From contig JBOGFI010000072.1 in NCBI GenBank assembly GCA_050743365.1, forward strand, positions 32,303-96,302: a stretch of 64,000 nt of DNA. Direction: 5' to 3'. The notes under the pieces are model-generated. The model was given only the letters and a program-made list of their open reading frames with translations, was not told the DNA's origin and ran no database searches. Numbering within the stretch: position 1 is the first letter of the stretch; each line of letters starts with the position of its first letter. The DNA is from JBOGFI01 sp050743365 (GTDB taxonomy: Bacteria > Actinomycetota > Acidimicrobiia > IMCC26256 > JACDBD01). Both the position numbers and the translations under genes were made by a program. Positions 1 to 8,249 of this stretch are shown piece after piece.

Positions 1-2
1 TC

Positions 3-839
3 GCCACGTTCGCAGCCCGACGCCGACGGGTCCCGTACGTGCTCGAGCCATGCGGCATGCACCGTCGCCGGATCCGCAGTCACGCCCTCAAGGCGGGCTT
101 CGACGCGACCGCGGGGCGGCTCGTGATCTCAGGTGCGAGCCGCATCGTCGCGACATCGCGCGTCGAGCATGACGAGCTCGTCGCGGACGGCATCGTCCGC
201 GAGCGGATCGTCGTACGCGCGAACGGGGTCGACGTCGACACCACCCTGGATGCAGCCGCTGGCCGAGCGCTTCGCGAGCGGTTCGGGATTCCCCGAGATG
301 TCCCGCTCGTGATCTCGATCGGACGGCTCACGGCGAAGAAGGGACTGACGTCGCTCGTGCGGGCCGTCGCGGGACTCCCGACGCCATGGTTGCTGATCGC
401 CGGCCCGGACGCTGGAGATGGCACGATCGCGCGATTGCGCGCGCTGCGCGACGACCTCCGGGCCACCGACAGGATCGTGATCGTCATCGATGGGCTCTGG
501 GGCGACGACAAGACGGCCGCGTTGGCAGCCGCCGACGTGTTCTGCCTGCCGTCGGTCAGCGAGAACTTCGGCACGGCAGCCGCCGAAGCGGCCGTCGTAG
601 GCGTGCCGGTGGTCGTGTCCGATCAGTGCGGCGTCGGGGAGTGGCTCGATCCCTCGGCGACGCGAACCGTGCCGCACGCAGACGTCGAGGCACTTCGCAC
701 GGCGGTGGGCGAGATGATCTCGGATCCGGGCGTCCCCGCTGCCGCGAGAGGCGCGGCGTCTGCGGTGCGCGAGCGACTCGACTGGCGCTCGCTCGCGGCC
801 CAACAAGCCGACATCTACCGCGAGCTCAAGGCGCGCTGA
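3..839 (+). CDS. glycosyltransferase family 4, 5'-truncated by window edge
   Basis: The reading frame is open to the left edge of the window, so the N-terminus is missing; 278 codons are visible. The first residues contain the hydrophobic strand and PCGM turn that in GT4 enzymes lies in the acceptor domain (the P-x-G-M/L motif). The GT-B donor domain follows, with a conserved N-G-V-D loop, a G-R-L-x-x-K-K-G nucleotide-binding loop and an E-x7-E motif (ENFGTAAAE, about nt 562-588) that contacts the nucleotide-sugar. It should be a cytoplasmic, retaining glycosyltransferase adding one sugar to a lipid-linked glycan. Donor and acceptor cannot be read from the sequence. It heads a run of plus-strand polysaccharide genes. 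An apparent GTG at 39 is internal to the domain and not a credible start. Confidence 0.88.
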   Translation, partial: ATFAARRRRVPYVLEPCGMHRRRIRSHALKAGFDATAGRLVISGASRIVATSRVEHDELVADGIVRERIVVRANGVDVDTTLDAAAGRALRERFGIPRDVPLVISIGRLTAKKGLTSLVRAVAGLPTPWLLIAGPDAGDGTIARLRALRDDLRATDRIVIVIDGLWGDDKTAALAAADVFCLPSVSENFGTAAAEAAVVGVPVVVSDQCGVGEWLDPSATRTVPHADVEALRTAVGEMISDPGVPAAARGAASAVRERLDWRSLAAQQADIYRELKAR

Positions 840-862
840 TCTCCGCCGCCCACGAGGGAGGC

Positions 863-1636
863 ATGCTGCACAGGACCGAACGCCGTCTGACGCTCGGCTG
901 CGGCGATACCGTGTCCGCGGTGACGAGTCGGGGTACCGACGTGGAGATCAACCGACGCGTGTGGGAGAAGGCCGCCGGCGTCAGCGATCTCCGGGAATCA
1001 CGGCTGCGGCGCGTGGCCGAGGTCGTCGCGGCCTTGCCGCCGGGGAAGCTACTCGACGTCGGCTGCGGTCGTGGTGCCTTCGGGTCGTTCGTGCGGAAGC
1101 AGCTCGGGTGGGAGGTGCACGGCGTCGAGCTGATCGACGACTTCGTTGCGGAAGCCGCCAAACGACTCCATTCCGCGCAGGCCGTCGCGATCAGCGAGGC
1201 GCCGCTTCCGTTCCCCTCCGACTCCTTCGACCTGGTGTTCGCAGGCGAGATCATCGAGCACCTCGTCGACACCGACGCCTTCCTCGCCGAGATCGCACGT
1301 GTCACGCAACCGGGCGGCACGGTGATCGTGACCACGCCGAATCTGGCGAGCTTCGAGAACCGGCTGCGGATCCTGCTCGGCCTTTATCCGATCTGGGTCG
1401 ATTACCGCGCCGGCGGCGAGGGCCACGTGCGTGCGTACACACCGCGGGTCCTCAAGCGCCAGCTCCGCGCACACGGCCTCGAGCCCCTCCGCCACCTCGG
1501 CAACTGGGTACCGTTCCTCCCGCAGCGATTCGCCGACGATCTACGGCACCCGTGGCTGAGCGTCACGGGAAAGTGGCTTCCTTCCCTCGCGATGGACATC
1601 ATCATCGTCGCGCGCAAGCGAGGGGTCGCGCGCTGA
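863..1636 (+). CDS. class I SAM-dependent methyltransferase
   Basis: A 257-aa protein with a Methyltransf_11-type core. SAM motif I reads L-L-D-V-G-C-G-R-G, followed by an acidic residue after beta-2 and the post-I segment D-L-V-F-A-G-E-I-I-E-H typical of small-molecule methyltransferases. The start is uncertain: ATG 863 lies 24 nt after the upstream stop with a purine-rich GAGGGAGG almost touching it, and GTG codons at 911, 920 and 941 are also in frame. Its place between two glycosyltransferases suggests it methylates a sugar or a glycan intermediate in the cytoplasm. That role is inferred from context; the fold is clear. Confidence 0.85.
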   Translation: MLHRTERRLTLGCGDTVSAVTSRGTDVEINRRVWEKAAGVSDLRESRLRRVAEVVAALPPGKLLDVGCGRGAFGSFVRKQLGWEVHGVELIDDFVAEAAKRLHSAQAVAISEAPLPFPSDSFDLVFAGEIIEHLVDTDAFLAEIARVTQPGGTVIVTTPNLASFENRLRILLGLYPIWVDYRAGGEGHVRAYTPRVLKRQLRAHGLEPLRHLGNWVPFLPQRFADDLRHPWLSVTGKWLPSLAMDIIIVARKRGVAR

Positions 1637-1656
1637 GTCCAGGAGCCTGATGACAC

Positions 1657-2799
1657 GTGCCGGTGGTCATCTACTACTGCACGGTCCACAGCTGGTTCGA
1701 CCGTCCACACTTCTATCAGGGCTTAGCGCGAGCGCTCGCGCGAAACCACAGCGTGCTCTATGTCTGTCCCCCGCGAGGGCGCCGGGCACTCCGTCCGCAC
1801 CGTGACGACGCGCGCCCGATCCGTGGGGGGCTCCTTTCTCAACTGGCGCCGCGCCTCGTCGTGCTCGAGCCGCTCATCGCACCCGGCGCGCGCTTCTACC
1901 GTCGTGTCGACGTGTTCAGACGGCGGTGCGATGACCTAGTGGCGCGCACGACGCTCGCGGCTATGCAGGAACTCGAGCTTGACCGGCCCGAGTTCATCCT
2001 CGCCTTCGCTCCCGACGCGACAGCGCTCCTCGCTCGGTTCGGGGACGCTCGCTCCGCGTACTGGACGGGTGACGAGGTCACGATGCCACGCGAGGACGAG
2101 CTGGTGCAGCGCGTGGACGTCGTGTTCGCCGTGTCCGGACCCGCGTACCAGCGCAACATCGCTCGAGCTGCGAGACGCGTGCATCGCATGCCAATGGCGA
2201 TCGATCCCGAACCGTTCGTCACCGCAGCCGAGCTGGGCGCTACTCCTCCGGATCTCGTAGGCCTCCCGCGACCGTTCATCGGGTACGGGGGCGGAATGAG
2301 TCGCCGCATGAACTGGGAGCTGATTGCCGAGGTCGCGCGACACGCTACGGGTACCGTCGTCCTTGTGGGTCCGGTCCTCGACGGCGTCGCCCGGGTGGCG
2401 ATCGCCGGGCTGATCAAACGCGACAACGTCCGCTGGCTCGGTCACCGCGACGCCGAGGCGGTACCTCATTACCTCGCTACCCTCGACGTCGGATTGATCC
2501 CATACGTTCGCAACGCGTTCAACGACGGCTCGAATCCGGTGAAGGCCTACGAGTACCTCGCCGCGGGGATCCCCGTGGTAGGGACGTGCATCCCGTCGTT
2601 GGTCGAGCTCGGCGAGCTCATCGACTGCGAGGACGATCCCGAGCGCTTCGTCGCCGCGGTCGCAGCTGCCGCGAGGCCCGAGCGACGCGCCCCCGAGCTC
2701 GTCGCCAGGCGCCGACTGGCAGCCCGGGCCCACGACTACACCGCGCTCGTCCGGCGCATCCACGATGTCCTGGGCGGACGTGATGCCAACGGGACCTGA
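1657..2799 (+). CDS. glycosyltransferase (GT-B, TuaH-like)
   Basis: 380 aa starting at GTG 1657, with AGGAG 11 nt upstream. The N-terminus (V-V-I-Y-Y-C-T-V-H-S-W-F-D-R-P-H) and the C-terminal N-P-V-K-x-Y-E-Y-L-A-A-G-I-P-V-V block around residue 295 match GT-B glycosyltransferases of the Glyco_trans_1_4 type found in teichuronic acid and exopolysaccharide loci. There is no signal peptide or membrane span, so it should act on the cytoplasmic face of the membrane. It sits in the same plus-strand operon as its neighbours, with only 3 nt before the next gene. Specificity is unknown; similarity to TuaH is from memory of the family and not from an alignment. Confidence 0.85.
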   Translation: MPVVIYYCTVHSWFDRPHFYQGLARALARNHSVLYVCPPRGRRALRPHRDDARPIRGGLLSQLAPRLVVLEPLIAPGARFYRRVDVFRRRCDDLVARTTLAAMQELELDRPEFILAFAPDATALLARFGDARSAYWTGDEVTMPREDELVQRVDVVFAVSGPAYQRNIARAARRVHRMPMAIDPEPFVTAAELGATPPDLVGLPRPFIGYGGGMSRRMNWELIAEVARHATGTVVLVGPVLDGVARVAIAGLIKRDNVRWLGHRDAEAVPHYLATLDVGLIPYVRNAFNDGSNPVKAYEYLAAGIPVVGTCIPSLVELGELIDCEDDPERFVAAVAAAARPERRAPELVARRRLAARAHDYTALVRRIHDVLGGRDANGT

Positions 2800-2802
2800 T
2801 CC

Positions 2803-3519
2803 GTGGGAGCACGCATCGAGCGGCTCGACTGGGACAGTGCCTTCTTCGGCGTACCGATCGTGCGGGTGCGGTCCGACGCGTCTGACGACCTCGATGCCGT
2901 CGCCCGCGAGGCGGATGCCGACGACGTGGCTTGCACGTACTTGATGACGGAGCCACCCTCGATCGGCGGCGCGGGCGCGCCCGAGCAGGCAGGGTTCTTC
3001 CTCGTCGACGTGCAACTCGAGCTTGTCCGCTCACTTCAGGACGCGATTGCCCACGACCACGCCCCGGTTCGGGCCGGGAGGCCCGCGGACGCCGCCGGAC
3101 TCGACCCGGTACTCGACGAGCTGGCGCCCTGGAGTCGATTCGCCGTCGATCCCGGTTTCGGTCTCGCGGCCGCGCGCCGCTTGTACGGGGCGTGGCTCGA
3201 GCGCGCCCTTCGTCACGAGGACGAGCTCGTGCTCGTCGCCGAACACCACGAGCAGCCCATCGGGTTTGTTACGTGCGCATTCGACCCGGAGCCCACCATC
3301 GGTCTCATCGGCACGACCGAATCCGGGCGCGGGACCGGGAAGGCGCTGTTCGCCGGCGTCGTGGCTAGGGCGCGCGAACACCGCGAAACCCGCTCGCTGC
3401 ACGTCCGTACCCAGGCGCGGAACGTCCGCGCGCTCAGCTACTACGCGCGAGTCGGGTTCGCTGTCACCGCCGCGCAGTACGTGTACCACCGTTGGCACGA
3501 CGAAGGCCCTCGACCTTGA
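2803..3519 (+). CDS. GNAT acetyltransferase, WecD-like
   Basis: 238 aa from GTG 2803. The N-terminus carries the L-D-W-D-S-x-F-F-G-V-P motif typical of WecD/RffC, the acetyltransferase that makes dTDP-Fuc4NAc. The C-terminal half is a GNAT fold with the acetyl-CoA pyrophosphate loop S-G-R-G-T-G-K-A around residue 172 and the A-R-N-x-R-A-L-S-Y-Y helix near the end. It overlaps the start of the following DegT aminotransferase by 4 nt, so the two are translationally coupled. A 4-amino-sugar made by the aminotransferase and N-acetylated here is the simplest reading. Context supports this strongly; the exact nucleotide sugar is inferred. Confidence 0.82.
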   Translation: MGARIERLDWDSAFFGVPIVRVRSDASDDLDAVAREADADDVACTYLMTEPPSIGGAGAPEQAGFFLVDVQLELVRSLQDAIAHDHAPVRAGRPADAAGLDPVLDELAPWSRFAVDPGFGLAAARRLYGAWLERALRHEDELVLVAEHHEQPIGFVTCAFDPEPTIGLIGTTESGRGTGKALFAGVVARAREHRETRSLHVRTQARNVRALSYYARVGFAVTAAQYVYHRWHDEGPRP

Positions 3520-4718
3520 GCGCGTTGGCGATCGACGGGGGCGCGCCGGTCCGCAACGAGTTCATGCCGTTCGGTGTGCCGTCGATCACCGACGACGAGA
3601 TCAACGAGGTCGTGGACACACTCAAGTCCGGCTGGATCGGCACCGGGCACAAGGCGCAGCGCTTCGAACACGAATTCGCCAGGTACACGGGCGCAGATCA
3701 TGCCGTTGCGGTGAGCTCGTGCACCGCCGCGCTGCACCTCGCGCTCCTTGCCCTGGACTGCGGGCCTGGCGACGAGGTAGTGACCAGCGACCTGACATTC
3801 GTTGCGACTACCAACGCGATCTTGCACTCGGGCGCGACGCCTGTCGTGGCCGACGTCGACGCGACAACGTGGAACGTGACCGCGGAGACTCTCGCGGCAG
3901 CCTGTTCTCCGCGTACGAAGGCACTCCTACCGGTCCACTTCGGGGGGCTGGCGTGCGAGCTCGACGCGATTTACGACTTCGCTGACGAGCACGGGATCGC
4001 GGTCGTCGAGGATTGTGCGCACGCGGTCGGCACCGAGCGACGTGGCCGGCGCCTTGGGAGCACGCCCGGCGTGTCGTGCTTCAGCTTCTACGCCAACAAG
4101 AACCTCACGACGTCCGAGGGCGGGATGCTCACCACCCCCGCCGAAGACCTGGCGGCGCGCATCGTGACGTGGAGGCTCCACGGACTCGACCAGGACGCGT
4201 GGCATCGCTTCCAGACGACGGAGCTGCTGCGTTCGTGGTGCACGTACCCAGGCTTCAAGTACAACCTCACTGATCTCGCCGCGTCCCTCGGCATCCACCA
4301 GCTCGCGCGCCTCGACACGATGCTGGAACAGCGCGAGAGCCTCGCAACGCAGCTCGACCCGGTCGTCGACAGCCTCCCCGGTGCGAGCCGCCAACCGCGG
4401 CCCACCGACCGTTCCGAGGGTCGCCACGGCTTGCACCTTTACGCGATCACGATCGATCCTTCCGCGTTCACCGTCGACCGCGACCACGTCGTGCAGGCAC
4501 TCCGCGCCGAGAATATCGGGGCAGCAATCCATTACGAGCCCGTGCATCGACACCCGTACTACGAGCAACTCCTCGGGGTCGGGGACGCCGACCGTCCCGT
4601 CGCGTCGGCGGTCGGTAGCACGATCCTGTCGCTACCGCTGACTCCTGCGATGAGCCCCGCCGATCTCGACGACGTGGCGAACGCGCTCGAGCGCGTCCTC
4701 GTGCACTACCGGCGATGA
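3516..4718 (+). CDS. DegT/DnrJ/EryC1 sugar aminotransferase, WecE-like
   Basis: 400 aa PLP enzyme of the sugar-nucleotide aminotransferase family. The Schiff-base lysine is K195 in F-Y-A-N-K-N; upstream lie the S-S-C-T-A-A-L-H cofactor loop and the V-E-D-C-A-H-A aspartate that binds the pyridine nitrogen. A longer reading from TTG 3492 exists, but TTG 3516 forms a TTGA overlap with the stop of the acetyltransferase, as seen elsewhere in this operon, and starts directly before the conserved A-I-D-G-G segment. It would transfer an amino group to C4 (WecE type) or C3 of a keto-deoxyhexose nucleotide. No dTDP-glucose synthase or dehydratase is in the window, so the substrate must come from elsewhere. 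Confidence 0.87.
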   Translation: MSALAIDGGAPVRNEFMPFGVPSITDDEINEVVDTLKSGWIGTGHKAQRFEHEFARYTGADHAVAVSSCTAALHLALLALDCGPGDEVVTSDLTFVATTNAILHSGATPVVADVDATTWNVTAETLAAACSPRTKALLPVHFGGLACELDAIYDFADEHGIAVVEDCAHAVGTERRGRRLGSTPGVSCFSFYANKNLTTSEGGMLTTPAEDLAARIVTWRLHGLDQDAWHRFQTTELLRSWCTYPGFKYNLTDLAASLGIHQLARLDTMLEQRESLATQLDPVVDSLPGASRQPRPTDRSEGRHGLHLYAITIDPSAFTVDRDHVVQALRAENIGAAIHYEPVHRHPYYEQLLGVGDADRPVASAVGSTILSLPLTPAMSPADLDDVANALERVLVHYRR

Positions 4719-6187
4719 CCGACGCCGGCGTGGATCCCAACCCGGAGGTCGTTTCGTCGAGCCTGCGTTGGAGCGGCGCGACGGTCGTTGTGGCGCGCTT
4801 CCTGATCCTCGCGCGAGGCCTCCTGCTCGCGCGCCTCGTCGGCCCGCAGGCGTTCGGCATCGTCGCGGGCGTCGTTGCGTTCACGACGATCTGCACGACC
4901 GTGGCCGAGGTCGGACTCGGGAGCTACCTCACCCATCGAGGGCACAAGGCTCGGACCGACGCGCCGCGCGTCACGCGACTCGGGATCGTTACCGGCGTTC
5001 TTGGCACCGTGACGCTCGCGGCCCTCGCGGTGCCGATCGGGCGCCTCTACGACGGCGACAGCTCATCCGTCGTCGCGCTCGCGCTCGCACCGACGGTCTT
5101 GGCCGGCGTCGTCGTCCTCGTCGTTAGCGGGCTCCTGCGCGCCGAGTTCCGGTTCCGAGTCCTCGCGGTCGCCGAGATCGGAGCGGCCGCCACCGGCCTC
5201 GTCGTCGGGGTCGGGCTCGCGGTCACAGGGGCCGACACGTGGGCCCTCGTCGCCGCCGTGCTCGCGAGCCAGGTCATCCAGCTCGGCGTCGTGGTGGGTG
5301 CGGCCGAGCTCGCATTGCACCGGCGCCCAGCAGCCGGCGTCGAGCTCCGCCCGGCAGTGCGATTCGGCTGGAAGGTGGCGGCCGGCGGAGCTGTCTGGAC
5401 GGTGGCTCTTCAGGCGGACAACGCGATCGTCGGTGGCGTGCTCGGTGCCTCCGCGCTCGGCCTCTACGCGTTTGCGTACACGTATGGCACGCTCCCCGGC
5501 TTGCTCGTGGGATCGTCGGTCGGCCAGGTCGCTTTCCCTGTGTTCGCGCACCGCCGCGACCAGGGCACGACGCCGGATCGCGACTTTCGCGAGTTCGTTC
5601 GGCTTACCGCGACGCTGATCCTTCCGCTCACCGCGATTGGTGTCGCCCTCACCCGTCCCGCCGTGGAGCTCGTGCTTGGAGACGCGTGGCGTGGCGCGAT
5701 CGAACCACTGCGGTGGCTCCTCGTGGTCGGCGCGCTCCGCGGCCTGTTCCCGACCGACGAGCTCCTCCGATCCGTCGGACGCACCGACGTCGAACTACGC
5801 ATCGGCCTCGTCGCCGCTCCGGCGGTCGTCGTCGCCGCCCTCGTCGGCACGATCTGGAGCATCGAGGCGGTCGCGCTCGGCATCCTCGTCGTGCTCGCGG
5901 GCTGCGGCACTGCCAACGTGCTCGTGGCGACACGGCTGAGCGGGGTGCACTCAACTCCCGTGCTCCTCGACACCTTGCGGCCGGCGCTCCTGGCCGCGCT
6001 CGCCGGAGCAGCAGCGGCGGCAACTGCCCACGCGATCGGCGGCCCGGATGCCATCGTGCTCGTCGCGGCTGGCACCGTCGGTATCCTCATCTACCTCGTC
6101 GCGGTCCGTGTGTTCGCTCGGCCCTCCTGGGAGGCTCTGATGACTCTCGTCACGCACCGCCACCTCACGACGGCGGAGCCTGCGTGA
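4715..6187 (+). CDS. Wzx-type oligosaccharide flippase
   Basis: 490 aa, hydrophobic throughout, with about 12-14 predicted membrane spans and an N-terminal segment (R-F-L-I-L-A-R-G-L-L-L-A-R-L-V-G-P) typical of the MOP-superfamily polysaccharide exporters (RfbX/Wzx). It would move an undecaprenyl-linked oligosaccharide from the inner to the outer leaflet. The start ATG overlaps the upstream stop (ATGA), and the next gene starts in a GTGA overlap, so this lies in the middle of a tightly coupled operon. Together with the ligase/polymerase-like gene at 10435 it suggests a Wzx/Wzy-type assembly route. Family assignment is confident; the transported unit is unknown. Confidence 0.88.
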   Translation: MTDAGVDPNPEVVSSSLRWSGATVVVARFLILARGLLLARLVGPQAFGIVAGVVAFTTICTTVAEVGLGSYLTHRGHKARTDAPRVTRLGIVTGVLGTVTLAALAVPIGRLYDGDSSSVVALALAPTVLAGVVVLVVSGLLRAEFRFRVLAVAEIGAAATGLVVGVGLAVTGADTWALVAAVLASQVIQLGVVVGAAELALHRRPAAGVELRPAVRFGWKVAAGGAVWTVALQADNAIVGGVLGASALGLYAFAYTYGTLPGLLVGSSVGQVAFPVFAHRRDQGTTPDRDFREFVRLTATLILPLTAIGVALTRPAVELVLGDAWRGAIEPLRWLLVVGALRGLFPTDELLRSVGRTDVELRIGLVAAPAVVVAALVGTIWSIEAVALGILVVLAGCGTANVLVATRLSGVHSTPVLLDTLRPALLAALAGAAAAATAHAIGGPDAIVLVAAGTVGILIYLVAVRVFARPSWEALMTLVTHRHLTTAEPA

Positions 6188-7128
6188 GCGAGCGCGTCAG
6201 CATCGTCATCGTCAACTGGAACGGGGCCGAGGACCTCGAGGTGGCGCTCCCGTCATTGAGAGCGCAGTCGTATCCCGATCTCGAGATCGTCGTCGCGGAC
6301 AACGGAAGCATCGACGATTCCGAGCAGGTCGCCCGCGCGCACGAGGTCGTTTGGCATCCGTTGGGGGAGAACCGCGGCCTCGCTCCCGCGCTCAACGAGG
6401 GCGCCCGCCGCGCGCGCGGTGACGTGTTGCTGTTCCTCAACAACGACATGCGCTTCGCGCCAGACTACGTCGAGCGCGCCGTGGAGGTCCTCCTCTCGGA
6501 TCGGGACATTGCGGCGGTCGGCACCTGCCAGCTCGACTGGGACGGCAACGTCGGCGTCCACGAGCGCACTCGGCTCCGACCCGCGCGTTGGCCGCGTGGT
6601 GACGTTCCCGGTTGGGAGTTCGCCCAGGAACCGGCGTCAGCGCCCTGCGACTGCCTCTTCGCGTCCGCCGCCGACCTTCTCATCCGCCGAGTCGACTTCG
6701 AAGCGCTCGGAGGCTGGGACGATGCCTTCACGCTGAGCTGGGAGGACGTGGACCTCTGCTGGCGGATCTGGGCAGCTGGACACCGCGTCGTCCACATCCC
6801 GGATGCCATTTGCTGGCACCGCGTTGCCGCTGCCAGCACCGCGACCGACGATGGCTCTGACGCGCGCCTGCACGGGACGCTCTACGGCCGCTTGCGATTC
6901 GCCTGGAAGCACTTGCCTGCGGCGTCCCTGGTCGTGCTGCACCTGCTGCTCATCGCGGGGATCGTCACTGACATGGTGCGTAGCCGATCCGTGGAGCGTC
7001 GCGCTCGGACACACGTGCTGGGTCGAGTCATGCGCGAGCTTCCCAAGCTTGTGCGCGTCCGCCGCGAGCACGCCCGACCAGCTGGCCGGAGCCGCCGCGC
7101 CTTCCTGCGTCGGCTCGGGGCCATCTGA
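6184..7128 (+). CDS. glycosyltransferase family 2 (rhamnosyltransferase-like)
   Basis: 314 aa starting at GTG 6184 in a GTGA overlap with the flippase; the frame is open much further upstream, but that part is antisense-like and lacks domain character. The GT-A fold begins at once with V-S-I-V-I-V-N-W-N-G and includes the metal-binding region L-F-L-N-N-D-M and the C-terminal S-W-E-D-V-D-L-C-W-R block typical of WbbL/rhamnosyl-type GT2 enzymes. An amphipathic, basic C-terminal tail may associate with the membrane. It should be an inverting transferase using an NDP-sugar in the cytoplasm. Confidence 0.88.
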   Translation: MSERVSIVIVNWNGAEDLEVALPSLRAQSYPDLEIVVADNGSIDDSEQVARAHEVVWHPLGENRGLAPALNEGARRARGDVLLFLNNDMRFAPDYVERAVEVLLSDRDIAAVGTCQLDWDGNVGVHERTRLRPARWPRGDVPGWEFAQEPASAPCDCLFASAADLLIRRVDFEALGGWDDAFTLSWEDVDLCWRIWAAGHRVVHIPDAICWHRVAAASTATDDGSDARLHGTLYGRLRFAWKHLPAASLVVLHLLLIAGIVTDMVRSRSVERRARTHVLGRVMRELPKLVRVRREHARPAGRSRRAFLRRLGAI

Positions 7129-7139
7129 CAACCGACGCG

Positions 7140-8249
7140 ATGCGCGTCCTCGTCAACGCCACGAGATCGGAGGCTGACCGCATCGGCGGCGACTTCACGT
7201 TCGTGCGGACGGTGCTCGACCTCGACGCCGCCGGGCTCGACATCGTCCCGGTGCCCGAGTCCACCGAGCGCTCGGTCAGCGAGCGCGTCGCGCGGCTCGC
7301 GTGGCGCGCCTCGACGAGCTGTCTCCCACGCGCGCTACGCCGATCAGCGTTTCGCGCGGCGCGACGGCTCCCGATCTCACGTGCCGCGCTCGACGTGACC
7401 GCGCCCGACGTGGTGTTCTCCCACCTCTCCTTCCCACGATTGCCGCGTGACGCGAACGTGCCGATCGTCTGGAGCTCACAGGGGATCTCGCCGGCGCGCT
7501 ACTACCGGATCACCAGCGGCGGTCGTTTGCGCCTCGCCGACGTAGTCCAGCTCTACCGCACGCTTGGACCGCGTGCATCCGCGCTGCTCGTCTGGACCGA
7601 GACCGAGGCGCGCTTGTTGTGCGAGCTCGTGCCGACGCTCGCAAACCGAGTCACCGTCGTGCACCCGCCGGTCGACATCGCCGACGAGCCGATCGACAAG
7701 CCTTCCCGCCAGAACGGCACGGTCAGACTCCTCTTCGTCGGTACGCGTGCAATCGCCAAGGGACTCCCCGAGGCTGTCGAGGCGTTCCAGCTCCTTCGTG
7801 GTCGTCATGCTCGCGTCGAGATGGACGTCGTCACGCGTGCGCCCGGTTGGCTCTCCCCCACGCTTCACGAGACCACCGGTCTGACGACGAACGAGATCGC
7901 CCCCGGCCTCGCGGTGCAGCTCATGCGAAACGCCGACGTGCTCGTCTTCCCGAGCTATGACGACACCTACGGGCTCGTCGCGGCCGAGGCCATGGCCAAT
8001 GGCTGCGCAGTCGTCGCATTCGACGCCGAGCCCCTGCCAGAGGTCGTTCCCGATGGCGAAGCGGGCCTGATCGTACGAACCGGCGGGACCGATGCACTTG
8101 CCGACGCGCTCGACCGACTCGTCTCCGACGAGGCGCTGCTCCGGCGACTTCAAGCAGGCGCGTGGCGGCGATGCCGGCAACGTAACCATCCCCGCGCGTT
8201 CGGCGAGCAGTTCACGGCGATCCTCGAGCAAGCGGTGGCGCAGCAGTGA
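7140..8249 (+). CDS. glycosyltransferase family 4
   Basis: 369 aa from ATG 7140. The N-terminal acceptor domain begins M-R-V-L-V-N-A-T and includes the G-G-D-F-T-F loop. The C-terminal donor domain has R-L-L-F-V-G-T-R-A-x-x-K-G-L and the acidic nucleotide-binding segment F-P-S-Y-D-D-T-Y-G-L-V-A-A-E-A-M-A-N-G. It is followed by a GTGA overlap with the next gene, so it belongs to the same operon. A retaining cytoplasmic glycosyltransferase is certain at family level; donor and acceptor are not. Confidence 0.87.
   Translation: MRVLVNATRSEADRIGGDFTFVRTVLDLDAAGLDIVPVPESTERSVSERVARLAWRASTSCLPRALRRSAFRAARRLPISRAALDVTAPDVVFSHLSFPRLPRDANVPIVWSSQGISPARYYRITSGGRLRLADVVQLYRTLGPRASALLVWTETEARLLCELVPTLANRVTVVHPPVDIADEPIDKPSRQNGTVRLLFVGTRAIAKGLPEAVEAFQLLRGRHARVEMDVVTRAPGWLSPTLHETTGLTTNEIAPGLAVQLMRNADVLVFPSYDDTYGLVAAEAMANGCAVVAFDAEPLPEVVPDGEAGLIVRTGGTDALADALDRLVSDEALLRRLQAGAWRRCRQRNHPRAFGEQFTAILEQAVAQQ

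Noticed and set aside
3492..3515. Earlier TTG start for the WecE-like aminotransferase
   Set aside because: It would overlap the acetyltransferase by 28 nt and add a basic leader; TTG 3516 fits the 4-bp overlap pattern of the operon.
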